The translations under genes and the position numbers were made by a program. The notes beneath the pieces were generated by a model. The model was not told the DNA's origin, ran no database searches, and worked only from the letters and a program-made list of their open reading frames with translations. Shown piece after piece: positions 36,937 to 48,379 of a DNA stretch of 64,000 bases. How positions within the stretch are numbered: position 1 is the stretch's first letter; each line of letters starts with the position of its first letter. Source of the DNA: Lates calcarifer (Eukaryota; Chordata; Actinopteri; Centropomidae); assembly GCF_001640805.2 (NCBI RefSeq), contig NC_066851.1:5961875-6025874 (forward strand), written 5' to 3'.

Positions 36937-37048
36937 AGTTGATAGCAGAGAGCTTCATCATTTACCATAGAGATCATCATCACTGCACGTGGATGCCTCC
37001 ACCTCGTTTGGATGCTGATGTGTGGATGTTGTCTCATTCTAAGAAGAG
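36937..37048 (+). other. Candidate exon, 112 bp, fully open
   Basis: A 27-base T-rich tract ending TTTAAAG is followed by 112 bp and then a donor AAGAG/GTAGGA. The segment is open in one frame throughout (codons from 36939, beginning LIAESFIIYHRDHHH). It contains an ATG at 36993 in the same frame giving MPPPRLDADVWMLSHSKK before the donor (phase 2). The Kozak context is weak (T at -3). I do not recognise the protein, and no continuing exon could be found in the following 27 kb. It may be an early exon of a long-intron gene starting at the CpG-dense segment, an exon of a non-coding RNA, or chance. Confidence 0.3.
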
Positions 37049-37059
37049 GTAGGAAGCAA

Positions 37060-38940
37060 ATCACATGGAATTTAATCAAGGAGAATTATAGTGCACCTTC
37101 TTTTTTGAGATTATAACACAAAATAAGTGTTCGGGACTCCGAATCTGAAAATAAAAAATGATACTGCGTAGAGACCTAAAGATAATTACTAACTTTAAAG
37201 GAGTCCTCAGAAGAAAGGAACCAAAACTGAATAAACTCATAACTTTAAGAAACTTAAAGGGACAACCTTAAAGGATGAAACACTCAAAAGGGTACACTTA
37301 TTTTCTTGTATGGACATTTATCTGGTTTCAGTTAATCATTATGGTTCTTGCTTGTAAATAATTTTATTTTATTTAATAATAAAATGTAAATTGTACATTT
37401 GGTTAAGAGTAACTGATTTGTTTAAAGAGAAGATGCATTAAGAAAAAGTGCAAATCAAAACTGAACAAAATCTGCAGATATGTTTCTAAGATCCTGGGTC
37501 TAACATATTTAAGAGAACCCCAGATGTTGAAAACTAAGATGCTGAACCCAACATCAGTGAAATAGATTTCCTAAAGAAAGATTACATGCTTAATGGGTTA
37601 CAGTGGTTACAAAGTTTTCAGCTCACAGCAAGCAATCCCAAAACAACATCCATCAACATATTAAACTGTGGAGACGACTAAATATCACTCACATAGCTTG
37701 ACGTGGATGAATATAATATGCTTTATTTTTTACTGCCTCATAAACAGCAGTTAAACAATGAAACAATAAACCACTAGTTGCTGCTGTTAAGATCATCAGT
37801 GGATAGAGATTCAACATCATGCCCACTTCATGTCATGCACTCTGTTTTGGTTTCCCCACCCTTACTGATAGCAAACACAAAGCACAGTGGCACAGCTGAC
37901 TGGAGTGTAGCCACTGAGAGCAGTGCAGCAGCAGTGTTCTACACTATAGTATTCAATTTAGCATAAATTTAACCTTTAACCTGTGAACTGCCCTTAATTA
38001 GGTTAAGAAGGCATAAAGTAATTCAAATCCTTTGTAATAAACACTTAACTGAACTTACTCTCTCTTGAAAACTCTTCATAAAGCTGTTTCACATTGTTCA
38101 TCTGCTCCACGCTCTCATGATTGGTGTAGTATGATCTCACCCTGAATAAGGCTAATCACAATCTTTACAACTAAATTTGAACCGAGCACTCAAGTGTGAA
38201 ACAGGATGCTGCCCTGTTAAATTGAAACAACAAAATATAGGAAATTAGTAGCATTCTCAGCAGTCAGGTTACTCAAGTTGCAAGTGTGATGTTGTTTCTG
38301 TTTTGTGGTTGCATGAGAAGGAATGTAGGTTAAATGTTTTCTAGATTCAGATTCACTGTCTTAATAAGGGAGACCTTGTTAAAAAATGTGAAGCATGTTT
38401 TTGAACATGCATATTTTTAGCCCCTTTAACTCTCTAGAGGTCTAGTGTCTTGTTGTGAAAGTGTGGGAGTTTTATTTCCCTCTTTCTTCGTTCTGTAGAA
38501 TTCATTGGTTGACAGGTTGAGTCTTCACATGATCCTATTAGGACACTGTTTGCTCTCAGCTGACACAGCAGCTGCCTCGACTGTGAGCTTACAGGCCGAA
38601 CACTTTACTGTCGGAAAAATTCACTCACGTCTTGTTGGTCTTTCTTATTGTAAATGCTCTGTTTAACCTTTTTGGGAAAATTATCTTTTAATTGTCAGCG
38701 TTTCTTGAAACCTCAACAAAACAGCCATGGCGTTATGACACATTTAATCTTTTATTAATTACCATAATAATACACCATAGAATTTACAATTTAATGAGAG
38801 GGAGTTGTTTTTTTTTCTAAAGGTGGATATGGTGTATCTGTGAAGCAGTCGCTTTTAAATACAGTGTGGAATTTACTACATTGTACTTTAATTGAAGTAT
38901 TTCATGTTTTCCTTTTATGTCTCATAATCTTGTATGCTGA
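37060..38940. other. Non-coding stretch
   Basis: AT-rich with no assignable repeat. If the candidate exons upstream are real this would be intron. The 62-codon frame at 37778-37966 is not convincing. Confidence 0.5.
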
Positions 38941-38942
38941 AT

Positions 38943-39645
38943 ATGAGGTATGGCTATTAAATAACGAGACTAATGCTGTATTACAATTTTATTGAACATA
39001 AACATTTTTCAGTGTCTTTCTCCTTCACCATACTCCCCTTCTGCATCAACACACTGCTGTATTCGGGCTATTGATCAAAGCAGTGCAGTAGGTCTTCTTC
39101 GGACAGTTGTCTCAGAACCTCTGTTGTTCTTTTCTTAACTTCTGACACAGACTCAAAATGTGTTCCTTTGAGCACAGATTTGATCTTAGGAAAAAGGAAA
39201 AAGTCTCAACTCTCTAACTTTGGCACACACTTTTGCAAAGTTTGCAGAACTGTCTCTTTATTAATGGAGACTACTTCTGCTATCATTCATGCTGAGTCGT
39301 CGATCATTTCGAACGATTTGTTCAATTTGTTGAATGTTTTCAGAAGTTTTTGATGTGCATGGGCGCCCAGAACATTCATTGTCTTGGACATCCTCTCTGC
39401 TTTCACAAAATCTTTTGTTCCATTCAAACACACGTGCACGTGACATGTGTTGTTCCCCATACAATGTTCGAAAAGATTCAGCTGCTTTGTTCAATTTCAC
39501 CAAAAAAATCAAGTTAATGCGTTGCTCAACTTTTAAGCTAATAATTTTCCGACTCCTTAGCAAAAATGTGCACTTCAGTCAGTAGCTAGCAGTGAACTAA
39601 CGACATCACTTATTTGAAACTTAAAGCAGTTGTGCATAAATACCT
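38943..39645 (-). mobile_element. Mariner-family transposon with internal deletion
   Basis: The ends are approximate. The plus-strand left end reads TATGGCTATTAAATAACGAG, and the right flank near 39600-39645 has weakly matching inverted text. On the minus strand the element keeps both halves of a mariner transposase gene but not the middle, so it cannot move itself. The remnant marks past activity of an irritans/mauritiana-like element in this lineage. Clean TA duplications were not identified. Confidence 0.7.
39009..39563 (-). pseudogene. Mariner transposase pseudogene, catalytic core deleted
   Basis: The N-terminal half (39563 down to about 39210) carries the paired helix-turn-helix DNA-binding region: INLIFLVKLNKAAESFRTLY, MSRARVFEWNKRF, SREDVQDNECSGRPCTS (the GRP AT-hook-like linker), IVRNDRRLS, and, after a frameshift near 39287, MIAEVVSINKETVLQTL. 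A stop and a junction follow at about 39206. The text then jumps directly to DFFLFPKIKSVLKGTHFES at 39205, the conserved block just after the last catalytic Asp of mariner transposases, and runs to a C-terminal EEDLLHCFDQ and RIQQCVDAEGEY near 39040. So the whole DD(34)D core, about 130-150 residues in intact relatives, is missing. The second frame shift and stops confirm inactivity. The family assignment is firm by motifs. The exact subfamily is not. Confidence 0.8.
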
Positions 39646-39649
39646 AACC

Positions 39650-42600
39650 TTTAATATATAACACTCAGTGTGACTGTGAACCACATTGTTTTATACATTA
39701 CATTCAGGCCGATATGGGTAGATTACCTCTCTGTGTGACTACTCAATCTGGAATTGAATATATTACATGAATATGTTAAAGCACACCCTCGGTTAATATT
39801 GCTTAATTGTACAATGGACACCATTTGAGCTCAGCGATAATTTTTTATTCTTTTTTTAACCCTTTTATTCATGTTTGGGTCACATCAGTGTGACAGGTGC
39901 CAAGGCCTCACCATGCTAAATTGCTTGAGGCACAGAGGGTGTTGAGAAGGAAGACATGGTAACAAGCAACAAAACAAAGAAAGAACAAAGACAACAAACA
40001 CATTAGTGAAACCAAAGAGAATTTCTGAGTGGTAAAATGAAAATGCTTTAATTTACTACACATAACAACTCATAGGGAGCACATTACTTATTCAAAAGGC
40101 ATCACAAAGACTTTTGTGAAATTATTCAAAGAAAACATTTAATCAGTATTACAAAGCTTTGTAAAAATAGTGTGTTCAGTGAGTGAAAGCTGCAATGTGA
40201 AACCTCATATTTTTACCACTCTTGATGCAGGTCATACACCTCAACATATATGCACTCTTTCCACCCATCTGTTAAGGAACTGACTGTACAATAAACCATC
40301 TTTGAGAGGCAGTGCTCTGTTTGAAAGCTCCAGTGTGCTAATGGCAACCCTCACCGATCATTTTGATTCTAGAAGTGTGTTTGTAAGAGACACGTGGTTG
40401 TATTAGAGGACCAGGCTTTGCGTCTTACCCTGTGTAAGACAGAGTTGTTGTAGTTGCCTACAAAGAGGTTTGGGTTTTCTCTTGGTGAGCTGGCTAATCT
40501 TGTGGGTTCAATAAAAACCTGTGTGGTGAAAGTAACCTGCAGTTTGGTGAGTGTAAACGATATTCAGTACCCTGCCAGCTGCTTAATTATATCCAAAATG
40601 GGCCCAATAAAGGTTTACCAGATTTATTGCTCAGACAAGAGGTTGGTGCACCATGGGTACAAGGGCTTGTGCAGCTAAAAGAGAAGTCCTTTTTTACCCT
40701 GTTTTGTTTGTGAGAAGTTGACTACTGGATCTTTTCTTCGATCTATGTTTATTTGTCCCAACCAGCTCATGTTTCGAGTTGATACATCAAGCTCTGCTCA
40801 AGTTAAAGCATTTTTCACCTTGTGAGAATACATCTGTACTTCAGTTTGAGTGCCCAATGGTTCCATTGACATTGTATGCAATCCACTGTGTCTAAAATTT
40901 GCTTAAAGTTTGGGCTGACCACACTTGTAGAGGATGCAGTTCATGGACATAACAGTGGATCCTCTGCACTGTGTGTACTGCACTGTAAATCCTTAAACAT
41001 TAGCTGCATATTGCAATTGCCTGCAAATTTGCCAAATTTTAGGCATACAGTAGCAGTAGTGGTTTTCTGACACCTTGACTTTGAAATATTGTATATCTTA
41101 TTTCTTTTTGTGCTTTTTTCTCTTTGCTTTCACTTGTATTGTGAAAAGCATGACATCTTTGTGTAAGAGCACAGCACTTTACAAAGTCAGAACTGCACTT
41201 CACAGCACCACTCAGTAATTCAACAGGTATAGGAGACCTTTGAGAGGAATAATTCATTAGACAGCATTAGTATCCAAGTCATCCACATTTGTCTATAGAG
41301 TTCATGATGAAATTGTAGGAGAGTAGAGCTTCTTGTCTGGCTTATCTGCTTTTCCTGCACTGATGCATCTCTACAAAGCATGGCTTTTTTTCATCCTGGT
41401 AGAAATTTGCAGAAAATGTCCACATTAAGAAAGTTGTATCATTTGTCTATTATTCCCTAGAGTTATTGTATGTTAGGCACAGTATTCACCCTGTCATTCA
41501 GAATTATTTGTTTCACATCAGAAACAGAAATTTTAATCTTTGGATAGTTGTGGTAGTCCAATGAACACCAAGTGGTGTAGAGGATTCAGTAATTCATTAC
41601 AATCGCAAACCTGAGTTCTGCTTTGTGAGGTTAGCTTATTGGTTGTTTTATTGGAATTTTAATACAGGGTTTGGTGTTCAGTGGAGAAATTGAATGAGGG
41701 TGTACTAGCTTGGCAGAGTATTGAGTTACAGGTCACCTGTGTTTGGTCACTCCGAGCTCAACAATGCACGTGTTTGAAATGTTAAATGGACACAGGTGAT
41801 AAATACAGCTGAATTCCCTTCTTTGTAGACATGTCATAGGAGAATCGGTCCCTCTATTTTTTTTTCTCCACATAGATTACAGACTTTAATGTGTAAAAAC
41901 TGCATACTTGACTTTTAATTACAACACAACATGTTAACTGTTGTAATGAGGATTTAGAGTTGTTCAGAGGCACCTACAGAGTTGGGCTGAGTAATGAAAA
42001 TAAAGTGGTAAGTCTTGTAAGGCTCATGTTTTCTATCTTTGCTCTTCATGCTCTCTGTATTGTTTCTCTCCTTCATTCCCACGTGTCTCTGCAACTCTTT
42101 CACTTTTTTTGCTTGTAATGTTACAGAATTATTAATTTATTGGTAGCAGCAGTAACTGATCCATCCACATGTCACTGTGTTGTCAGGCTGTTTATTTGCT
42201 GTCAGTCTACCAGCTTGATAATCACACGCTTTTATTCTTTAGCAGTTTTGCACAAAGGCTCTTCTTCCTCTCTCTTCCGCTGATTCGTATATATTTTTTT
42301 AAATGATAAACTTGTTTTCCCCCCATTGTTGCCTCACTGGCCACTTCATAGTTGAGTTCAAATATTAGAAAGCCTCTTAAGTCAGATGAATCCTGCAAAA
42401 GGGATGTTGCTCTTGAGAAAAGTATGAGTAATAAGCTACAACAACCTATCGGCCTTTTCATTTGTTATTAGAGACTGCCAACTGACAAAGTCACCTCGTG
42501 ACTCCAACCATGTTGAAAGGCAGAGGAGAGTTGGGATGGGTCAGGTTTTGCAAAAGTAGCAGTCAATAAGTCCTTCTGGATGTGAGTGCTGTCTGAGAAC

Positions 42601-45033
42601 TTTGGACCAGAGGCTTCACGTCTCTTAGACTATTAGAGGGCCTGAAATTCCAGCCTCAGTCTGACCTGGCCTGATATCTAACAAAATATTTTTGCCAGAG
42701 TCCAACCTGAAGCCCGAAGCCATTTCCACATCAGAACTCCCCGTCATTCTTCCTCCCTCTTCATTTTTCTTCTCCTTCTCTGCCTCTCTACCCAATGCTC
42801 ACACACACAGTGCAAACAGAAATAAGCACATGGTCCAGCCTGCTGCTATATCAACACATCCAACTACTGGTGAATTGATTGAAATATTAGGACATGTACA
42901 GCAGTAAAGCACACAGACAAAATCTTGAAACTTCATCTCTAGAATAGAGTATTAGTTTTGGCTTATATGCATGCAAACATACCCATATAATCAATAACAC
43001 CACAAAAATGATTCATCCGGCAATGTGTCCTGCATGGGTCCAGTTTGCAAACTACAGTATACCCATCCCACAGCTGAACCCATCTCTTACCCTGCAGTTA
43101 TCTCTAAATCAGTTCCTGACTTGGCTTCACCAGTTGATACAAGACCTGACCCATAATTAAATACAAATTCAGAGCTGTTGTTCAGAGAGTTGAAGTAAAA
43201 GCACGGAGCACAGGATACCGTTGATGTGATAAAATTAAGTAAAAACACGCTGATAGAGCAGCTTGCAGAGGCAGAAGCCCTTGTGTCTCAAGCTCATGTT
43301 TTCAGTGGAATATGCTCAGTTGTGTTCCCCTCTCCTCCATCCAGTTGGATGGCAGAGGATATCACTAATGCACGCCTAGCAAGTATTTAAACCTCTAGAC
43401 ATCTCACTGGGATCATGCTTATTTAAAAAACAAATAAATGCATTGTGAACTGCATAGAAAGTGTAATCAAGAATAATGCGTAGATCATGTCTGAAACTAT
43501 AGGTCTTCCTCACGTTTCTTACGTTTCCCATCATTCCATTATGGCAGCCTGAATCCTGCTGACCTCAGCGATTCTCTACTCTGTAGTCCTCACTGTGTGT
43601 TTGTGTGTGTGTGTTCTTGTTATCTCCCATGCAGTAATAACAAGCTAAGAGCCAAGAGCACAGCTATCACTGACAAGGTAATAGACTTATTTTATACTGT
43701 GTGAGGGTGTGAATGTGTATGCGTGTCTTCTGGCCTACAGTTACATGTAGCTGATAAATTTATATCCCAACCCCCCCCCAACACACACACACACACATAA
43801 AACGCATGCAATCACTTACCCATGCAATTACTCACCTACCCACACTTAAGTAGAATGCATTATGATTATACACTGCCTTTCTAAGCAGCACATCCACTTC
43901 ATGGGTGAAGAATAAATAAAAGTTAATGTGGATGACAATAGATGCAAACAATTAATTGAATCAATCAATCGATTTGGAATCTCTGGCAAGCTCTGGATTT
44001 AGGAGCGTCCATCTTTTTTCTTTGATTTCTAAGTGGATTTATAGACAGTTATCCTTGGAAATTATGAGCTATACTGAATCTACTAATCTGTGTTCAGAGT
44101 TGACATGTATGAATTTTGACACAAATTATTGTGACTGACTTTCACCTTGCAGTAAATCCTTTAATTTTAATTCTTTGGTGTTTAGACAAAATGTGATATA
44201 CTCAGAATCTTCCTGGTATTGAGCTCCACCCCTGTAGATTTAATTTGTTGTTGAAAAATGTTTATCAAGAGAGTTTTTTCTATTCCTCTGATCCACTTAC
44301 CTCAAAGCAGCATTCATTTTTACAGACCCAGCTGACCACTCTCTACTCCCAAACCATCCTCATATCACACAGTCATTCTTTGCAAAGTAATATCCCAAAT
44401 TAATGCAGAGGCTTTTTTCAGCATAACCTTTAGCTGCATTCAAGAGGTGACTTATTGACAGCAGATTATGCCGTAGAAGTGATTTGTTAAGTATTGAGTG
44501 TTTTGATACTTTTCTGTATCTGCTGTGAAACTTGTCACTATTGGAATCAGAGTAGGTGCTGTGAATCCAAACTTGACACAGTCACGCTTCAAATCTACAG
44601 AGAGAGTGAAGAAGACAGACTTTGGTTGGAGTATTGTATGGATGTGCATGACGGGTGTTCCAGTTTATAAGTGGGGTCCTTTGAGTTAGAAGTCACAAGC
44701 ATCAATACACACTGTGAATGCTTCAGTTGTGAACAGTCCTTAACAGGCCCGCCAGTGGGGGTGGAGTGGACGGGGTGAAGGCACTGGGGAGGGAGTGAAA
44801 CAGGACCTACATCACCTGGTTATTGACCTACAGGCAAATCAATAAAAGATCACAGTTTTGACTTTAATTCAGCTGTTGGGCCCAATAGTAACTTCAGTCT
44901 ACTCCATTCTGCAAGAAGAGAGGGGCTTTGCAATATTTACCCAAAGTTATAGCTGATACCTTCTGTAAACTGCAACAGTATCTAATATTAGGTATGCACA
45001 TTTTGCCCTTGAGTTTATGTGTTCCTTGCGTAA

Positions 45034-45068
<35 letters not shown>

Positions 45069-45700
45069 TGAGTGAGTGAGTGAGAGAGAGAGAGAGAGAC
45101 TGAGAACAGAGAAAAAACTGACTCACTCATTTTAAATGTCACAGAGTTCACTGAGGTTAATGTCTTGTCACATTTTATTTGATTTATTTATGAAATTAAG
45201 GCATTTCTGCCCTTAAGACCAATAAGTGGCTGTTGGAGTACTCGCCTGAAAATCATCACGTCCACACAAACTGCATGTTTCTTTTAAATGTCACAGGTGG
45301 CTCAGAGGTCACAGCATTTTCACACAATTCAGGGGACCCTCTGCTTAAATAGCAATTATAAATAGTATATGTATATGTCATATATCAAGAATAGCTATTG
45401 TTGAATGTTTGAAAAAGTATCTACAGTGATAAAGGACAATAAACTTATATAAAGGATAATTACATCTTTCCAACTTTTGATAAACTGCATATTGGAACAT
45501 AATTGTCACAAAGTTTTTAGTCCCTAGAGATTAAAGTCTGTGTAAAGCAGTAATAGTATGTGCTATTAACCACCCAGCTAAAATTGAATGGTTAAAAAAT
45601 TCAGCTTCAAAATCATGAAAAAATAAGGAGGTCTCTCCGCTCTGAAACCTTGGGGGCGTGTCTGCTGAAACCACACCCACTCAAACACTGCAGCATAGGG
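39650..45700. other. Non-coding stretch
   Basis: No exons or RNA genes recognised. Minor simple sequence: poly-T near 39848, (C)9(AC)8 at 43771-43797 and a short (GT)n near 43595-43612. 44740-44810 is locally GC-rich (CCCGCCAGTGGGGG) and weakly resembles a CTCF core. Frames such as 40454-40678, 42222-42461 and 43956-44138 have no protein-family signal. Confidence 0.5.
45035..45099. repeat. Compound (TG)n(AGTG)n(AG)n microsatellite
   Basis: About 16 TG units, then four AGTG units, then about eight AG units without interruption. It produces the Leu/Ser/His/Thr-rich minus-strand frame overlapping it. Confidence 0.95.
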
Positions 45701-45703
45701 ACC

Positions 45704-45757
45704 GTTAGCTCCCTGTTAGCTCCCTGTTAGCATCCTGTTAGCATCCTGTTAGCACCA
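45704..45757. repeat. 11-bp minisatellite, about five copies
   Basis: GTTAGCTCCCT, GTTAGCTCCCT, GTTAGCATCCT, GTTAGCATCCT and a final GTTAGCACCA start at 45704, 45715, 45726, 45737 and 45748. The copies show a two-stage pattern: two of one variant, two of another, then the end. Confidence 0.9.
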
Positions 45758-45768
45758 CGATCTGAAAA

Positions 45769-45870
45769 ATGGATACTAGCTGCCATGGAGTTGTACAGAC
45801 ATTCATGTTTGAGCCACCAGAGACAGAGTCAAGTTTGGAGCCTGAGGACAATTTCAAAATAACCATTTGA
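45769..45870 (+). pseudogene. Short ORF, possible first-exon relic
   Basis: An ATG with purine at -3 (AAAATGG) opens a 33-codon frame with acidic, protein-like composition (CHGVVQTFMFEPPETESSLE) ending at TGA 45868-45870. Fish have many uncharacterised, mobile-element-associated proteins that begin with a similar VVQ-x-FEP phrase. Some are annotated as P2X7-like, but that link is from memory and weak. The sequence after the stop does not continue the frame. It starts 12 bp after an 11-bp minisatellite. It could equally be chance. Confidence 0.25.
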
Positions 45871-45879
45871 AACAGTGAA

Positions 45880-46780
45880 GTGTTTAAAAAATGAATGATG
45901 AAATGAATTTAAGTCTTTATAAACCTGTACCAAGCATCAAAGCAAAACTGTGACAGGCAAACTGTGGAAAGGAAGTTTGATACAAAAAAGAACCAAACTG
46001 GCAGCTTTTCCCCTCACCTCAAACTGACAGAAACACAGTCACCTGTGAGGATTTTGTGCTAACCTAAGGGTTTCTGTCTCAGATCTGAGAAACTTGTGGA
46101 AAAAGTTTTGCAGTCAGCACTGGACTTCAGGTTCAGAGAGGTCAGGTAACCAAAAGAAAGCCAGACCAAATAGAACTTATACAACATCTTTCTACTCTTC
46201 ACAGTCATCAAAAACCTAGTTTGAATGCCAGAGTCCATATTTGCTTATGTTGCCAACAGTGGAAGTTTGATGGTGTCCACTTGTGTTTGCTGTGGGATAC
46301 ATGGGCTTTCCTGCTGGTGCGATTGACGTCAGGCCTGTGGCAAACATGAACAACTCCTCCAGTGACACAGGTCTTTGTTCTGTACAACAAAGAGCTGAGA
46401 GCAGATTTTATCTTATGATCAGAACAGCATTTTATTTGTCTGCCGAAATGGCTGAGTTCCAAGTTTGCTCCCTGCTGGACTGAGATGTGGCATAAAGAGT
46501 TGTTTAAGTTCTGTGGCAGCCAGCCTCTTGTCCATATGACACAGCATTGGAGCTAGCACAGTGAATTGTTAGAGGCAGTAAAACTACTCATACGTTGTTT
46601 TTTTTTTCCAATTACAACATACCTTGCAACCCCTAGCTCATGATGGGAAAAGGCATGCAACATAAAACCAGATGTCAATCAACAAACACAAATAGGGTGA
46701 GGCAGAACTACAAAATTAAAGGACCAGTGGATGTTGTCTAAATCAAACAAATAAATATAATCAAAAAAGGACTCTGATAA
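45880..46780. other. Non-coding stretch, possibly repeat-derived
   Basis: 46180-46560 reads like a long old repeat copy, but I could not define its ends, and both overlapping frames (46208-46462 minus, 46283-46483 plus) lack domains. GGAGCTAGCAC near 46551 resembles text in other repeats in the window. Confidence 0.4.
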
Positions 46781-46785
46781 GTAGA

Positions 46786-46990
46786 GTTAGATAGATAGAT
46801 AGATAGATGAACTTTATTGAGAGACCGCAACAATAGGTAAAAGTAAGAACTATTAATACTAAGAAAGTCTGAAATATATACAGGAGAATATATACAGGAA
46901 AATAATTTAAGTTGCAGTGCAGTGTTTTTTTTCTAAAAATGGATGTGCAAAAACTGGCAGTGAAGTATATAGGAAATATGTACAATATTT
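46786..46990 (-). mobile_element. 3' end of a non-LTR retrotransposon or SINE
   Basis: A (GATA)5 tract (46788-46808) adjoins GATGAACTTTATTGAGAGAC, followed by AT-rich text with ATATACAGGA repeats and TTGCAGTGCAGTG. On the minus strand this is an untranslated 3' region ending in an AATAAAGTTC-(ATCT)n tail, the usual end of several fish LINE/SINE families. No reverse-transcriptase coding sequence remains. Family not assigned. Confidence 0.5.
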
Positions 46991-46999
46991 CAACATGTG

Positions 47000-48190
47000 C
47001 TACTGTTAGTGAATGAAGTGAATAGATACTCCCAGTATTTTCAGAATGTGTGTACAGGTGGCAGTGTTCATTTGACACACACAGGTGAGTTAACACCAGT
47101 GTATTCTAAAGAAAAAAAAAGAAAGAAAATGGAAATAAGGCCACGCCTTCCCATTTGGAGCCAATTATGCGCCAGGGACTGCACATCCCAATTAGCATAC
47201 AGAAACTACAAGAAAATGGTTACACACACAGGACAGGGCCATAACAGTCATAACAACCTACATTATAATTAGGCACATTATTTCAGGTCATATACCGAGT
47301 GTCAGGGTTATATTTTCAGTTTATATTTTCCAGGCCATGAGATAAGCACATCCATTGAAGACACTCTTAATTGACTTGGGTTTTGTCCAGTCGCAAACGA
47401 GAGGTGTGTCCTACCCTTTCTGTAATGCAGCTTTTATGCCCCTGATGCAGGATGAGTCATCAAAAATACTGTAACAGTTAATGGAATAGGAATAGGAATA
47501 GAAAAGGCAGATTTCTTCACAGAAGTACACAAAACTGCTTTTACTGACTTTACATATATTTGACATTTAACAAGGTATAACTGCGCATGAACACAGTACA
47601 TGTACATGTCTTTTTGTCATTTCTGTCTTTATCTTGTAATTTATGTCTTTAAAATGTTTAAGGCTTTAAAGTTGACAACTTGTAAGCAAACAGTTGCTTA
47701 TTTACATAGATATGGAGGAACATTAGCATTTATTTGGAGTCATATGTCAGACCACCTCATGAATGTAAGTAGAATATTCAATCTCCTTTTAGCTTTGTTT
47801 TGGCCTCCACCAACTCCTGAGGGAAATATTGGACTTTTTACCTGCTAAATGCTCCACTGTGTTCACCAGCTATTGCTAACTTTATCTATTTGCTGCCTGC
47901 TGCTCAGCAGATTGTATACATTCAAACTTTTTTTTTTTTTAAAGAGAATAGGTACCCTCTGTGCCCCTAAAATGACGTGAGAGTAAACACAGATGTTGTG
48001 AGTTAAGCAACCCCTTTCACATTACATGTTGTCTTGTGAATAATTTGTAATATATTATAAAGATATGTCTTGTTGCTGTTTGAACACAGGTTTGTGGAAT
48101 TAAGCCATGACTGCAAGTGTGATGATAGTGGTTGCTGTATTTTTAGAATATACTAACTCATATTTATCAAACATCTTTTTATTTTGAAAC
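47000..48190. other. Non-coding stretch
   Basis: Nothing assignable beyond a poly-T run near 47930. 47140-47220 (GGCCACGCCTTCCCATTTGG and following) may be part of another fish repeat. Confidence 0.45.
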
Positions 48191-48196
48191 ATTTTA

Positions 48197-48375
48197 GGGG
48201 TGGCTGTTGCTCAGGGGGTAGGGTAGAGTGGGTTGTCTATTGATCACAGGGTTGGCGGTTTGATCCCTGGCTCCTCCTGTCTGTATGCCAAAGTCTCCTT
48301 GGGCAAGAGAACTGAACCCTAAGTTGGCTTGGTATCCCAAGTATCTGCCAATGAGTAAATGTAAATGTAACCATC
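48197..48375 (+). mobile_element. tRNA-derived SINE-like element
   Basis: The head reads GGTGGCTGTTGCTCAGGGGG then TAGGGTAGAG, a degraded RNA polymerase III A box with the D-arm of a tRNA. GTTGGCGGTTTGATCCCTGG follows 40 bp later as a B box (GGTTYGANNCC). The body CTCCTCCTGTCTGTATGCC, AAGTCTCCTTGGGCAAGAGA and ACTGAACCCTAAGTTGGC matches a SINE-like repeat that I recognise from many fish. It ends in TAAATGTAAATGTAA. Probably no longer transcribed, given A-box decay. Confidence 0.65.
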
Positions 48376-48379
48376 TACT

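Noticed and set aside
41101..41125. Possible polyadenylation or terminator signals in T-rich text
   Set aside because: AATAAA and T-runs are common by chance in this AT-rich DNA, and no gene ends here.
44745..44765. CCCGCCAGTGGGGGTGG as another CTCF site
   Set aside because: The core GGGGGC/GGTGGC end is altered; weaker than the three listed motifs.
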